Of a DNA stretch of 64,000 nt, positions 1 to 9,429 are shown piece by piece. The notes beneath the pieces were generated by a model. That model was not told the origin of the DNA. It did not search any database and was given only the letters and a program-made list of their open reading frames with translations. The number at the start of each line of letters is the position of its first letter. The first letter of the stretch is position 1. Location: contig RHPI01002368.1 in assembly GCA_009103225.1 (NCBI GenBank), forward strand, positions 641,131-705,130. The letters run 5' to 3'. The translations under genes were made by a program, and so were the position numbers. This DNA comes from Chlorokybus atmophyticus. Lineage: Eukaryota; Streptophyta; Chlorokybophyceae; Chlorokybales; Chlorokybaceae.

Positions 1-518
1 AGCCATGGTAGCAAAAGACGCTACCATGAGAGGTTGATTGTTGCTTATTAAAGCTTTACAAGCCCTTCTTGGCCTATTCCACATTAACCGGCATTACAGC
101 ACCGTTGCTAAAATGTATAAAAAAGCTTATCAAGAAGTCAAGGCAGCAAGAACAGAAGCTCATCGTCATGCACAAGCCATGCTTGTTAAAACTGGTAGCA
201 GTGTGTTGCTGAAAGTCTGAAACAATGCACGTGTCACGCACAAGGTCGCTGCACTTCTCAAAATCAAACGTCACCGGTTCTATCCGCTGACATTCATTCG
301 GAATGACTGGAGCCTGAAGCAGCGCCCTTACCAGCAGCACCCTTACCAATTTTTCGCTCCTGCGGCATACTGATAGTTGTCATTGTGCTTATAATTACTG
401 TAAGGTAAGCAGGCTAGCAGTTATTTGACCTCCAAGATTTTACAAGCCGTTTGCTTGCTGACATATTGTTCAACAGGTTCTGAAAACTTGCGGCTGCAAC
501 AGTCCTTGTGATCATCTA
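1..518. other. Left edge, no recognised gene
   Basis: No convincing coding region is visible. Positions 4-12 and 20-28 form a perfect 9-bp hairpin around a 7-nt loop. Short open frames here have no recognisable motif. Confidence 0.4.
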
Positions 519-1209
519 ATGTACAGCAGATGTTCATTGGCTTGCAAAGGGTTTTCAAGCCATCTAACAGATGCTGTCAACTCTATCATGTGCCCAAAGG
601 AACCCAATGATTATTACCATAAAAAGCGATGTGTGAAAGGGGAATGCAGTTGTTGTAGTTGGGACAAGCTTTTTTCAAACTGTCCTACAGATCTGCGAGA
701 CGTCACTACGCGTTTATGTCCGTCCTCTTATAAACAGCAAAAGCAGACATGGCGCGCTGCTGATGGTTCCGTGAAAAAAGTACGAACGCGTGGACTTTGC
801 CAAGGAGTCGCTTACTTACTCGGTATTCCGCGTGCGATACCGACCTATGCTGGAGGACTTTTGCTGGCACGCGTTTCTGGGTTCGTGGCAAGCTTCTCAG
901 CAACGACATTGCTTAAATCCGTTCAATTGCGGCACCATTGTCATAATTAGTGACTTTTTGGAAAACCATACCATTTGACCAAACAACGAGCTGAAGCAAC
1001 AGCACTTTCAATCCGCACCTGTAGTGATCTATGTCATGATAGTGCATCGTCACGTGCAAATTGAGGTCGATGGCATCGAGTCTACAGATGAGGAGCCTGT
1101 GCTGTCGGGTCGGGGGAAGTCGAGGGTCACACTGTCTCGGGCCGCTGCAGGGAAAGTTATGCTTGCTCGCCCTGCTGCTGCAACATGTTATAACATGTGG
1201 CAAAAGTAA
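519..1209 (+). pseudogene. N-terminal half of an uncharacterised Cys-rich, transposon-like protein
   Basis: The first frame (519 to about 780) has closely spaced Cys pairs, including CVKGECSCCSWDKLFSNCP, followed by a Trp-containing basic segment. It appears to continue in another frame from about 780 with LEDFCWHAFLGSWQASQQ, then GTIVIISDFLENHT, then a segment ending DGIESTDEEPV. This series resembles, from memory, an uncharacterised multicopy protein family seen in invertebrates and algae that behaves like a transposase. I know no proven function. The frame change falls at a run of six A near 773-779, so it may be a true indel or a sequencing error. A TGA at 976-978 is a second break. The C-terminal half is missing here, but a related C-terminal half lies at 55.35-56.55 kb. 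Confidence 0.5.
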
Positions 1210-1414
1210 AAGAGAACTCAGCTTGTATGGCGAGGAATGCTTGGTGGAGCTGCTCCACTGTTGCTGAGTCACACGGACATGTGGAGGCGGTGTCCTTGTT
1301 AGTGTGCACGCTGTGCTGTAGGACACACAGTCAACAAGCCACCCCCCTAAGCTTTGGGGAGGTTCCAGCTCCAGAGCGCAGCTGCTAACGTAGGTGAGGA
1401 GAACCATTGGTGCG

Positions 1415-1547
1415 GCAATCGTCGCACTAGTACTCCTCCATGGGTATTGCGTCCAATGGGGGCTCCAGACAGTAGCAATGCTGGCCCGTTACAGCCATCG
1501 CAGAGCATCATAAGTGCGTCATTGCCGGCGCTGCCGCAGCGTTCACA
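1415..1547 (-). pseudogene. PHD-finger remnant
   Basis: The minus strand gives the C4HC3 spacing of a PHD zinc finger: CERC, then MLCDGC, then after a one-base frame change HCYCLEPPLDAIP, then CDDC. The span is about 44 residues, typical of the family. PHD fingers read histone H3 tails and also occur in some algal retrotransposon polyproteins. A stop (TAG) sits just before the last Cys pair, where PHD fingers usually have Trp, as expected for TGG to TAG. It lies on the strand opposite to the Gag of the neighbouring Gypsy, so it probably belongs to a different lost element. Confidence 0.6.
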
Positions 1548-1639
1548 GCGTGTGCTGCGGGCGGGGCGAGGGTGCTGGATGCGCGCGAAGCCTGCTATGT
1601 AAGGGAGGTGACATGGCGCGCAATTCACCATATTGTCTT

Positions 1640-4222
1640 TCAACCTCTCGCTAGCTCAAAATCCCCAAGCTGCGACCTCTTATTGGTTACAACAGCAACA
1701 ACGCTGGTGGCTACCGCGGCAACAACAACAACAATGTGGGTTGCAACAACAGCAACAAGGATGGTGGTCACAACGATGGTAACCACGCTGGTGGCCACAA
1801 CCCCAACAACAGCAACAACAATGGCGCTCGCAAAGAAGAGCCTGGCTACAAAGGGAAAAACCGCCCTCCACAGCGCAAAGGGCCTAAGGGACCTCCTCGC
1901 ACGGAAGCTGTTGCAGTCAAAGCATCGGCCAATTGACAAACTGTTGACCAAGTCGCAGCCCTCATGGCGCGTAGCCCAATTGGAAGAAGGCAAAGAGCAG
2001 GACAATTAGGTTTGCTATGCTGCCCAGTGGGCATAGATGGCAATGAAACGGGAGAGGGACACTCCCACACCATTGCGTGTGCAGCCGTAAAAAGGTGCGC
2101 GCAGAGAGGCTGGCGCATCGTCAATAATTTCGTCTTGGGAGGCCACAAGTGGGGCTACCTCGGCAGCCACAACCCTTGCTGCAACAACGCCATCAATGAC
2201 ACCGTCAGCAACACCCACGGGTGCCGTAAGTTCGAATACATCTGGCACCACATTTGCTCCAGTGATGACCGGCATCGATAACGCTGCAGCCACTGCATCA
2301 GTCACAACTTTAGCAGCACTCACAGCTGCGACCTCCGTCACCACAACGGCTGCAAGTGCCACAACCCTTGCTGCAGTTGACATTGCAGCACCTCTCCAGC
2401 CCCTGCTGCCGCTGCCGGCGCATCATTAGGGGTTCGTGCAACCCCTAATGACCCCTCTGCCACCCTTGATGTCGCTCAACAAGTGCCGCGCGGCTAGCGC
2501 AACCAGAGCGCGCTTTGGCATCCGTCATACGCGATATCGAGCCCACAATCATTGCATACGGACCACATGGGCAACACACAACCCTTATGGCATGGGATGA
2601 TCGCATCTTGCCACTCCCACCGCCCAAGTACCACACACTGCAAGAGCCCACCTAACAGCAGTTGCAGGATGAGAATATTATCGGCACTGCTTTAAAGATA
2701 AGGGATCATCTCTTTGAAGTCACCTATCGGCAACCTGCTGTGTCGGAGCTTGGAATTCACTTGTTGTTGGCATTACATGCGAGGTTGGAGAAATTACCCA
2801 GCCGGTCACAATAGCTAATGCCTGCTCAGATTAACGTTGAGCCCTCACCGTTGAAACCCGCTCGGACTTCAGCGTTGTTTAATGCAAGACCTCGTGGTGG
2901 CAACATTGGACATGCCGCTGGGCATTGACCCAGCGCTTCGCGAGCTCATTTAAGGGAGCCACCAAGAGCGGTCCTGTGCCCTCGAATTGGCGCATCGTTA
3001 GCAGCTGGATTAAGTAATGCACGCCGACGAGCTTACGAGGCAGCGCGCGCCATTGCTGTGCAACTTGCGGGGCCGTTAGACATTGCCGGTACCTCCATTG
3101 CACTTGCCGTGGCGCCGCCCACGTCCAACACAGTCGCTCCACCAAAGTAAGCAATTGTTGCTGACTGGGCGAGGGCGTTGGCGCAACAATTGAGGAAGAT
3201 AATCGCCCCGCTGCTGCCTCCTTTGGTTGACGGTTTGCACGACGACCAGCGGGATGCAAGGCAAGGTTACCTTACCCTACAAGGGGACACCACACAACGA
3301 GGTGGAGCTGGTATGGTAGGGGAGCAACAACTCCGTACCGCCCTTATACGACAAGTAGTCATGCTGCACAGGCCTGAGGGCAGTGCATCAATACAGATGC
3401 TGGAGATGCGCGGTTGGGGGCATTCATCCGCTCGTTGAGGCAAGCATATGATGACGCTGCCACCGCTGCTCCGGACACTTTAAAGTGCGTGCATAAGGCA
3501 ATGTTACGGCTGCCGGGAGTGGAAGCAGCACGACAGTGTCAGTGCATCGCCACCGCTCGCACGCTACACGTGCAGTCGACCGACCTCCAATGCATTGTAC
3601 GTGCACGCGCCACGATCGTGCTTGATGTGGGCGTGGTACAAGGCTGGTGGGATATGTGCATGGTAAGGATCTTGCGAGTCCCCACCATTACTCACGACAA
3701 GCGGCAGCAGCTACTGCGCGCATTGTACTTACAACCCATGCCACAACACCACCATTTGATGAATGTGGACACAAAGCCCACAACCACATGGGAAGCGTCA
3801 TTGGTTGGAGAGGCAGCTCATGCTGCCCAATGAACCTACGCAGAGCAAGCTGAATGCGAGGCAGGCCTACAAACACCGGGTCCGTCGGACTTTCCTCCAC
3901 AGCCATTGGGGATACGTGCAAGCATGATCCCATCTTCGCAAAGGCGGCATGTACCATCACCTCCGCCTCAACCAGCACAAGAACCCTCAGCGCAAAGGTC
4001 TCTCCGTGTCTACCAATCACCACAACAAGGTCGGTTTAGCAGAGGGAGAGGGCAAGGAGGGGATCCTCAGGACCCAGCAAGCAGAGGAGCTCTGGCTGCA
4101 ATGTGCTCAGCACCCTTAGCTGAGAGACATGAGGCACGGATGCCGGCAGCCCACACACAGAGTCTGCGCATCACCGCACATGCTGCCATAGTAGCCAATT
4201 GAGGCAAGTATGTGACCATTAA
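1640..4222 (+). pseudogene. gag: GypD copy 1 Gag C-terminal region
   Basis: Starts with LKIPKLRPLIGYNSNN, matching the segment just after the second zinc knuckle of copy 2, then an Asn/Gly-rich tail (about 1,690-1,830) ending GYKGKNRPPQ. An Ala/Thr-rich stretch follows (about 2,150-2,430), then a segment beginning PPKYHTLQEPT (about 2,620) and one containing RLPGVEAAR (about 3,510). The region ends with a Pro/Gln/Arg-rich stretch near 3,900-4,200. Each block has a counterpart in the same order in copy 2. The zinc knuckles themselves are not visible here. Several frame changes and stops make it non-functional. The roughly 2-kb region between nucleocapsid and protease is unusually long for a Gypsy Gag and I recognise no domain in it. 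Confidence 0.7.
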
Positions 4223-4795
4223 CAGATTGTGCAATATCGGCGCCTTAACTACTAGGCTACAACAGCAAACGTTGCTGCCATAGGGGGAGCCATATGCCTC
4301 ATGTATGTCCCATAACCATACATGTTACATTCCTCCCAACTCATTACCCGTGGGGTCATCGCCGTGCATGAATCAAACACGATGACTTACCCATGCCATC
4401 AACTGAGCTAGCCACGACCTACTTGCGAGCAGTAGGTCGCGCGCCGCAACTGACCCTCATCCCCGTCCCCATGGGACCGGACCTTTGTCGCTGCGCGCCG
4501 ATTGCCAATTATTGGACATGGTTGCGACCGCTCAAACGGTCGTAGGTTCATAAGCACCGCCGCTTTAACGGGTGCAACCCCGCGCGATGCTTATGGTCAA
4601 TTATTTGCCCATATTTGCCTTTGATTGATTTCACGAAAGCTAGCAGTTCTAACCTTTGTAGGAGTCGAACCTATGTCGCTAAACTCCGTTACCACTTTAA
4701 CTTAGGTCCTTAACCACTACGCTACGGCAGCAAAAATCGCTGCCAAGGGGGGAGCCACATGCCCCATATATGTCCCATAACCATATATCTTACAG
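4223..4795. mobile_element. Short insertion with ~90-bp direct terminal repeats, TRIM- or SINE-like
   Basis: Comparison with copy 2 shows the protease frame is opened here: the sequence before 4,222 matches the residues GKHVIIN and the sequence after 4,796 matches KRVML. The insert begins and ends with similar direct repeats (about 4,240-4,327 and 4,703-4,793; both contain a block close to CCCATAACCATA). It encodes nothing visible. On the minus strand it holds tRNA-like pieces: a B-box-like GGTTCGACTCC near 4,653-4,663 with an upstream TAGCGTAGTGGTTAAG, and a second tRNA-like stretch near 4,353-4,418. It also has a perfect hairpin (GACCTACT/AGTAGGTC, about 4,417-4,440). It could be a TRIM or a pair of tRNA-derived SINEs. 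Confidence 0.55.
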
Positions 4796-5565
4796 CCTGG
4801 CACCCAAGCGGGTGATACTGGCCACCGGAGCACAGCATGTCATCATTATCGGGCGCTTCCTCGCGCGATTTCGTGGCATCACACAGGCTTGGACCTCGTG
4901 CCCTGCCCATACGTGTTGCACACGGCGACGGGGAGCCGTGACAAGGTGATGGGAGTCATTAGGGAACATTAATGAAGCATTCTGCATTCGTTTGATAGAG
5001 CTAGACCCAACCCACACCATGCAGATTAAACAGCAGTGCGTGGTCACCAATGCTAGGTCTTTTTATAATGCGCTTGAGCAGGACTTCACCTTTCCCGTAG
5101 GCATGGACCTTAACTGCTGAACAGAGCAGGCTTGGCTCCGGCCACATTGCAATGAAGATAATGGAGAGGGATAGAGCTTCCTGCCTCTTGAATTGGTGTC
5201 ACGCACGCGCGCCCAACATAAAGTGGCGGCTGCAATCATTCATAATCATGTGCGCATAAGGGAGGCTGCAGCAGCCACATATGACAGTGCGCATATCAGA
5301 GCCGATGCGATTGCGACTGCCCTCTTTTGCACCAACAATGCCGCTCCCTACTAAGGAGCCACAAATGCCGCTATTGAGGTGGCATTGCAAGATCCACTCG
5401 AACGCCGTTGGCGTTCGCAAGTGGACACGCATTTTTTGTCGACACAACCGCTAAGCACCTTGCGCTTTAACAACTACAAGGAACATGGCAAGGTGCAAGA
5501 CCAGCATATGGTAGCCACTGAGGTGGTAGAGTTCCACACCTTCCGGCGACAGCAGGGCATCATAA
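4796..5565 (+). pseudogene. GypD copy 1 aspartic protease and linker
   Basis: KRVILATGAQHVIIIGRFLA aligns with the protease of copy 2 (KRVMLDFEAQPVIIG) and with the intact LLDTGAQPVMLG protease at 52.55 kb. The catalytic Asp of D-T/S-G is Ala here, so the enzyme is dead. PCPYVLHTATGSRDKVMG follows in another frame. The linker ends with VVEFHTFRRQQGII, which directly precedes the methyltransferase motif I in both copies. Confidence 0.65.
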
Positions 5566-5744
5566 TGTAACAGCTGTTCGGAGGCATCGGCAATGGTTTG
5601 CTGCTGTCCTCAACACAGGGGTCAAAATCACCAAGTATTACTGCTGTGACCCTGACCCGCACGCAAAAACAGCTCTCAAGCACCATCTGCGCCAGCTGCA
5701 CAAGCACTATCCACAACAACTGCCCCATTTGGCATTGAGGGAGT

Positions 5745-6350
5745 CTTCGAAACCACCTGAGCAAGGTTAGGCGTGGCGTGGAAGAACCTGATGCGACAAC
5801 TATGAGGAGGAAACAAGGATTATTAAAACCTTGTAGTCCTGCTGGCAGCATGAGGAGAAAGATGGTGTCATAGAGACAAGCATCAAGTTCGTGGGAGCAA
5901 CAGATCCGTGGGAGTGTTCAATGGAGTAAGTTAATGTGGGTAAGCTTGCAAAAAGAACTTGGAGTTCAAGGTCAAGCTGCTCGCGTGGGAGTGTTAAATG
6001 TTATAGCTTGTTGCAAGTTTAGGCGGCGCCTACATGTAGTTGGTACGATCAGCTTAACCTTTATAGTTACAGGAGTTACGAGAGCTACGAGAGTTACGGG
6101 AGTTACGGCAGTTATGGTTAACCATTGTCAACTTTGACTTTGACCGTTGACTTTGACCATTGACTAGTGTTGACTAGAGTTGACTAGTGTTTCATAGCAT
6201 AGTATATAAGACACTGTATACTGCTTAATATAATGGGTCGCACATTGTCTCTATAGTTGGCGTGCTTGCTGCACTTGTCCTTAGTGTGTGCACACTTGTA
6301 TGTAAGAGGCAAACACACACACACTAGGCGTATCACTACCGTTCTCAACA
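5745..6350 (+). mobile_element. CopA 3' fragment: internal 3' end plus one LTR
   Basis: The first ~245 bp match the 3' untranslated part of the CopA family (the same block occurs reversed at about 11.7-11.95 kb). The LTR follows at 5,992-6,350, starting TGTTAAATG and ending TTCTCAACA. The purine-rich stretch GCTCGCGTGGGAG precedes it as the probable polypurine tract. The insertion splits the methyltransferase of GypD copy 1, so it arrived later. The 5' part of the CopA element is absent. Confidence 0.8.
6134..6210 (+). promoter_or_regulatory. CopA LTR promoter: TTGACY array and TATA box
   Basis: Seven TTGACT or TTGACC hexamers lie within 6,134-6,185, just upstream of a TATA box (TATATAAG, 6,203-6,210). 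TTGAC(C/T) is the W-box core bound by plant WRKY factors; binding here is an inference. The same layout occurs in the 14.46-kb LTR. Confidence 0.55.
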
Positions 6351-7389
6351 CAAGGCATCCTCAAGGCATTGCCACAAGATATTCGAGTAATCACCAATGA
6401 CCACTTGCTGTCCCTTGGCAACATCGACTTGTTGACAGCTGCATGGGTGTGTGTGCCAAGGTCACTCCATAGCAGGAAAAAGGCCAAGGTTGTAAGGACC
6501 CTCATTTAAGGCTGTTTGGAGAGTTGCTGAGAGTCATCCATCTCCTCCAACAGCACTTGATCTCTAGGCCGCTCGGGTACATCATTCAAAATGTGCACTT
6601 ATAGGACGACAAGCGTCCACACGTGGCCTCCAGCGACCAACAGGTGTGCTCCATTCTTTGGCACCCACTCAAGGGGAATGCAGTGTGACATAGTTCATGT
6701 GCACAACGAGTACGCGCCAAGCGGACAAATTAGGCCACCATAAAGGAGCTCATGACAGCGAATTACACGCGCAGCACTCGACCGCGCGACCTCTTGGTCA
6801 ATGACATCGTTGACCCCGACCATATAGCCCAACCTGTCACGCTCTTGACCACAGCCACATCTGCCAGTGCAACCAACCTGGGCAACCGCGCTGCGCACTT
6901 CCCACTTTAATGTCCTACTTGAAATCATAAGCCTTCCGCAATAAAAGTGACGATATGGTGTTCGATGGCGCAACAGGTCGGCTCGAAAACCCAACGCGCG
7001 TGAGCGCGAATGCGCCATGAGCTTCTTCCCCAACAGTATGAGAGGGTCCCAGCTGACCGACAGTTAACAGTGTCAGCTACTTGGCCGCGCCATGGACCAA
7101 AATAGCATAGTCTGGCTGCTTGAGCTAAGTTTCCCATTGCAGGTTCACCATGTGTTCTTTGAGGATCTTGAACACCAAGCTGGGGGGTGGGCTAATCGCA
7201 TTGCCGACACCAAAGCAGCTCACACAGCCCTCGAGGTGCTCCATATGTAGCAGCAGATAGCAGTTCAGTGGAAGACATTCCCGTGGTTGCCAATGCAACA
7301 TTATGGCAACACGCTATTGGCCCTCTCGCCACGAAGGACATATGAGAGAAGCTGAAGGCTCTTCTTAACAAGTGGAGGAGCCAATTAAG

Positions 7390-8117
7390 CTTCAACGTAA
7401 AAGAGCTGGGTACATGTTCAGTGTACCATGTGGACATTGAGCTGGTGGACACCGAGTCGGTGTCCCCACGGCAACAGGCTGTTAAATATGGCAGAAGACA
7501 TGGTGGGATAGAGGTGTAAGGCCCTGCTAGACGTAGGCCTCATTGAGGAGTTCACATTGGACTTTGCAGTCGCGAAAATCATACCGTTGAAGAAAGACTC
7601 AGCAAGCAACGGGATATGGACAGCCCGGCGCATGTGCGGCAACTACCGCCCTCTTAACCCAGTCCAAACAAGACAGATACCCAATGCCCACAATAGAGGG
7701 TATTTTCAACGATGTGAAAGATTGCACAGTAGCATCCTTAACATGCCAACATGCCACAGTGTGCCAAGGGTACAACCAGATCGCTATCAAAGATGAGAAC
7801 AAGCACAAGACCTCCTGCAAGGGCAACCAACAGTTGTGCCAATACAAAGTGATGCCGTTCGGGCTGAAGAAATGCCCCTGCCATGTTCTAGCTCGTCCTG
7901 CACAAAGCCTTGAAGGGGCTGGACTTCACGCGGTGTTACATAGGCGACATCCTCATTTTCAGCCGCAGCAATGAAGAGCACCTACAGCACATTGAGTAGG
8001 TGCTGGAGAGGCTCAAGGGAGTGGGGATGACTGTGCACCCTGATAAGTGCACTTTATTTACCCACAAGGTGTCTTACTTGGGGCACATCATTGTGCCCCA
8101 CGGTGTATGCCATACAA
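7390..8117 (+). pseudogene. GypD copy 1 reverse transcriptase, truncated
   Basis: Fragments of a Gypsy RT: an early segment with YHVDIELVDTES, a palm segment with GYNQIAIK, and a last segment with LERLKGVGMTVHPDKC and YLGHIIVPHGV that is nearly identical to copy 2. The catalytic YIDD motif reads YIGD (about 7,940). Motif A reads ILNM where RTs have Asp, and copy 2 shares this. It stops where DIRS element 1 starts, so RNase H and integrase are missing. Confidence 0.75.
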
Positions 8118-8960
8118 AACGGAGGAAGATGATCACTCTGCTAAGCACGGTTTGTGCCTTGGTGTTGATCACCAACCCGCACCATGCTGCATCCGCTTTC
8201 ACCACGGCTAGGGTGGAGGCATGCTTAGCCATTTAGCTGGCAGCAAACATGAAGTCATCAATGTATGGCAGAACGCAAATGCCTTGTACACGCCAATGAT
8301 GGACCAATGGCTTCATCATTTTCGTGAACACAAAGCACGCCGTGCTTAACCCAAATGGCAACGAGCAAAAGTTGTACACTTTGCCCGCAAATGAGAACCC
8401 TAAGTAGCCCCAGAAGGCGGGGTGTATGTCCGCATAATGATATCCGGACTTCAACTCTGTGGAGAACAACCAGTCCTCAGGCTGCAGCATGTTTGGGATG
8501 CTGCGCACATCCTTACACTTGAACGGCGTTGTCAAAGTAGGAGTTGACATAGTGCAAGTCCATGATGAAGCGCAGCTTGCGGACATCATTGACCACGTGG
8601 AGTGGGCTCACCATGAGGGGGGTGTCGCGCACTCTTGTGCGGCACCACTATGCACTATGTTGACAATGGCAGCCAGTATAGTCCGCAAACTCATGCACAC
8701 CCTTGTGGTTGGTGAATGCCCAATTTGGGGGTGGGTCAGCAGCCCATAGTAGGTTGGACGCATACTCCACCCATGAGAGCACCATAGTAGACTCGCGAAA
8801 AAATTCATGCCATGCCGGCAGGGCATCACGCAGTTGATGACGCATGTAAGGCCCCTCAACGGTGAGGTTGGCAGGGACACGAGCAAACTTGTGGTGCTTC
8901 ATCCAGTCATGCACAAGGTTCTCTTCCATGGCAGTGTAGATCATGGCATACCGCCGTTGT
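8118..8960 (-). pseudogene. DIRS element 1 reverse transcriptase
   Basis: The segment at 8,589-8,233 contains QPEDWLFSTELKSGYHYADI, a GYLGFSFAGKVYNFCSLPFG block and LPYIDDFMFAA, all typical of DIRS-group RTs. YIDD is intact, as is motif A (the Asp before or within the STELKSGYH region is not fully certain). Upstream, 8,944-8,648 carries NLTVEGPYMRHQLRDALPAW, which precedes the RT in element 2 as well. A frame change separates the two parts, and the 3' end is lost. Confidence 0.75.
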
Positions 8961-9429
8961 TACTATGGGCGCATGCCAGCCCCCCCAACATACGCGTGTG
9001 TGCATTGCAACAAGCACACAAACATAACTTTTGCATATGATGCTGAAGTAAAATGAGCACGGGCTCATTATAAAGCTCATGGCCTTACGGAGTTAGCCAC
9101 CAACTTGCATGCATAATGGAGGTCATTAGGGCCTCATGTCTATTGCGACCTTCATCTGGCCATAACTTGCTCAACTTATGTTGGAAACTGATTTTATTTT
9201 GCTCTGCATGATGCTATCCGCCTCATTTAATTGGTCTATAATATGGGGGTGTTCCGAGACCCCTAGCAAAAGTTACAAGCAAAATAGCGATTTTGCAAGT
9301 TTTGCATCACGAATTTCGCACTTTCATTCATCAAGCTCGCTGCTTGATTCACTAAAGCAGCAGTTGCAAACACAGAAAGGTGCCCCATCAGACTATAGCA
9401 TTGTAAAGTGCAAGTGTACGATGAATAGG

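Larger units (their letters stand above)
5566..7190 (+). pseudogene. GypD copy 1 C5 cytosine DNA methyltransferase, interrupted
   Basis: C5-methyltransferases transfer a methyl group from S-adenosylmethionine to cytosine. Motif I is visible as LFGGIGNGL (about 5,573), followed after a frame change by AVLNTGVKITKYY and a PDPHAKTALKHHLRQLH block. A 606-bp Copia fragment then intervenes. Beyond it come LPQDIRVITNDHLL and the catalytic motif IV core CQGHSIAG (about 6,454). Motif VI reads GYIIQNV in place of ENV, so its conserved Glu is lost (codon 6,587-6,589). Motif VIII reads QRVRAK (about 6,700). The target-recognition/motif IX area is recognisable near 6,900-7,030. Frame changes and stops leave it inactive. 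Its position between protease and RT equals that in copy 2. Confidence 0.75.
1640..8117 (+). mobile_element. GypD copy 1: decayed DNA-methyltransferase-bearing Gypsy element
   Basis: This degenerate Ty3/Gypsy-like element matches GypD copy 2 (42.15-50.35 kb, minus) segment by segment: Gag tail, long linker, protease, C5-methyltransferase, RT. It is riddled with frameshifts and stops. It is interrupted at 4,223-4,795 by a repeat-flanked insertion and at 5,745-6,350 by a Copia fragment, and its 3' part ends where DIRS element 1 begins. RNase H, integrase and both LTRs are not seen. Boundaries are approximate, based on where similarity to copy 2 starts and stops. Confidence 0.8.

Noticed and set aside
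1640-2005. Val-rich and Cys-rich minus-strand frames
   Set aside because: Complement of the Asn codons (AAC repeats) in the Gag tail.
2015-2383. Ala/Val-rich minus-strand frame
   Set aside because: Reverse of the Ala/Thr-rich GypD Gag linker, which has a homologous block in copy 2 on the expected strand.
4353-4418. Second possible tRNA gene on the minus strand
   Set aside because: Acceptor partly pairs, but the total is only 66 nt and no proper anticodon arm forms.
4640-4745. Possible tRNA gene on the minus strand
   Set aside because: B-box-like loop present, but the acceptor ends do not pair and the anticodon loop would be about 17 nt; better seen as a tRNA-derived repeat.
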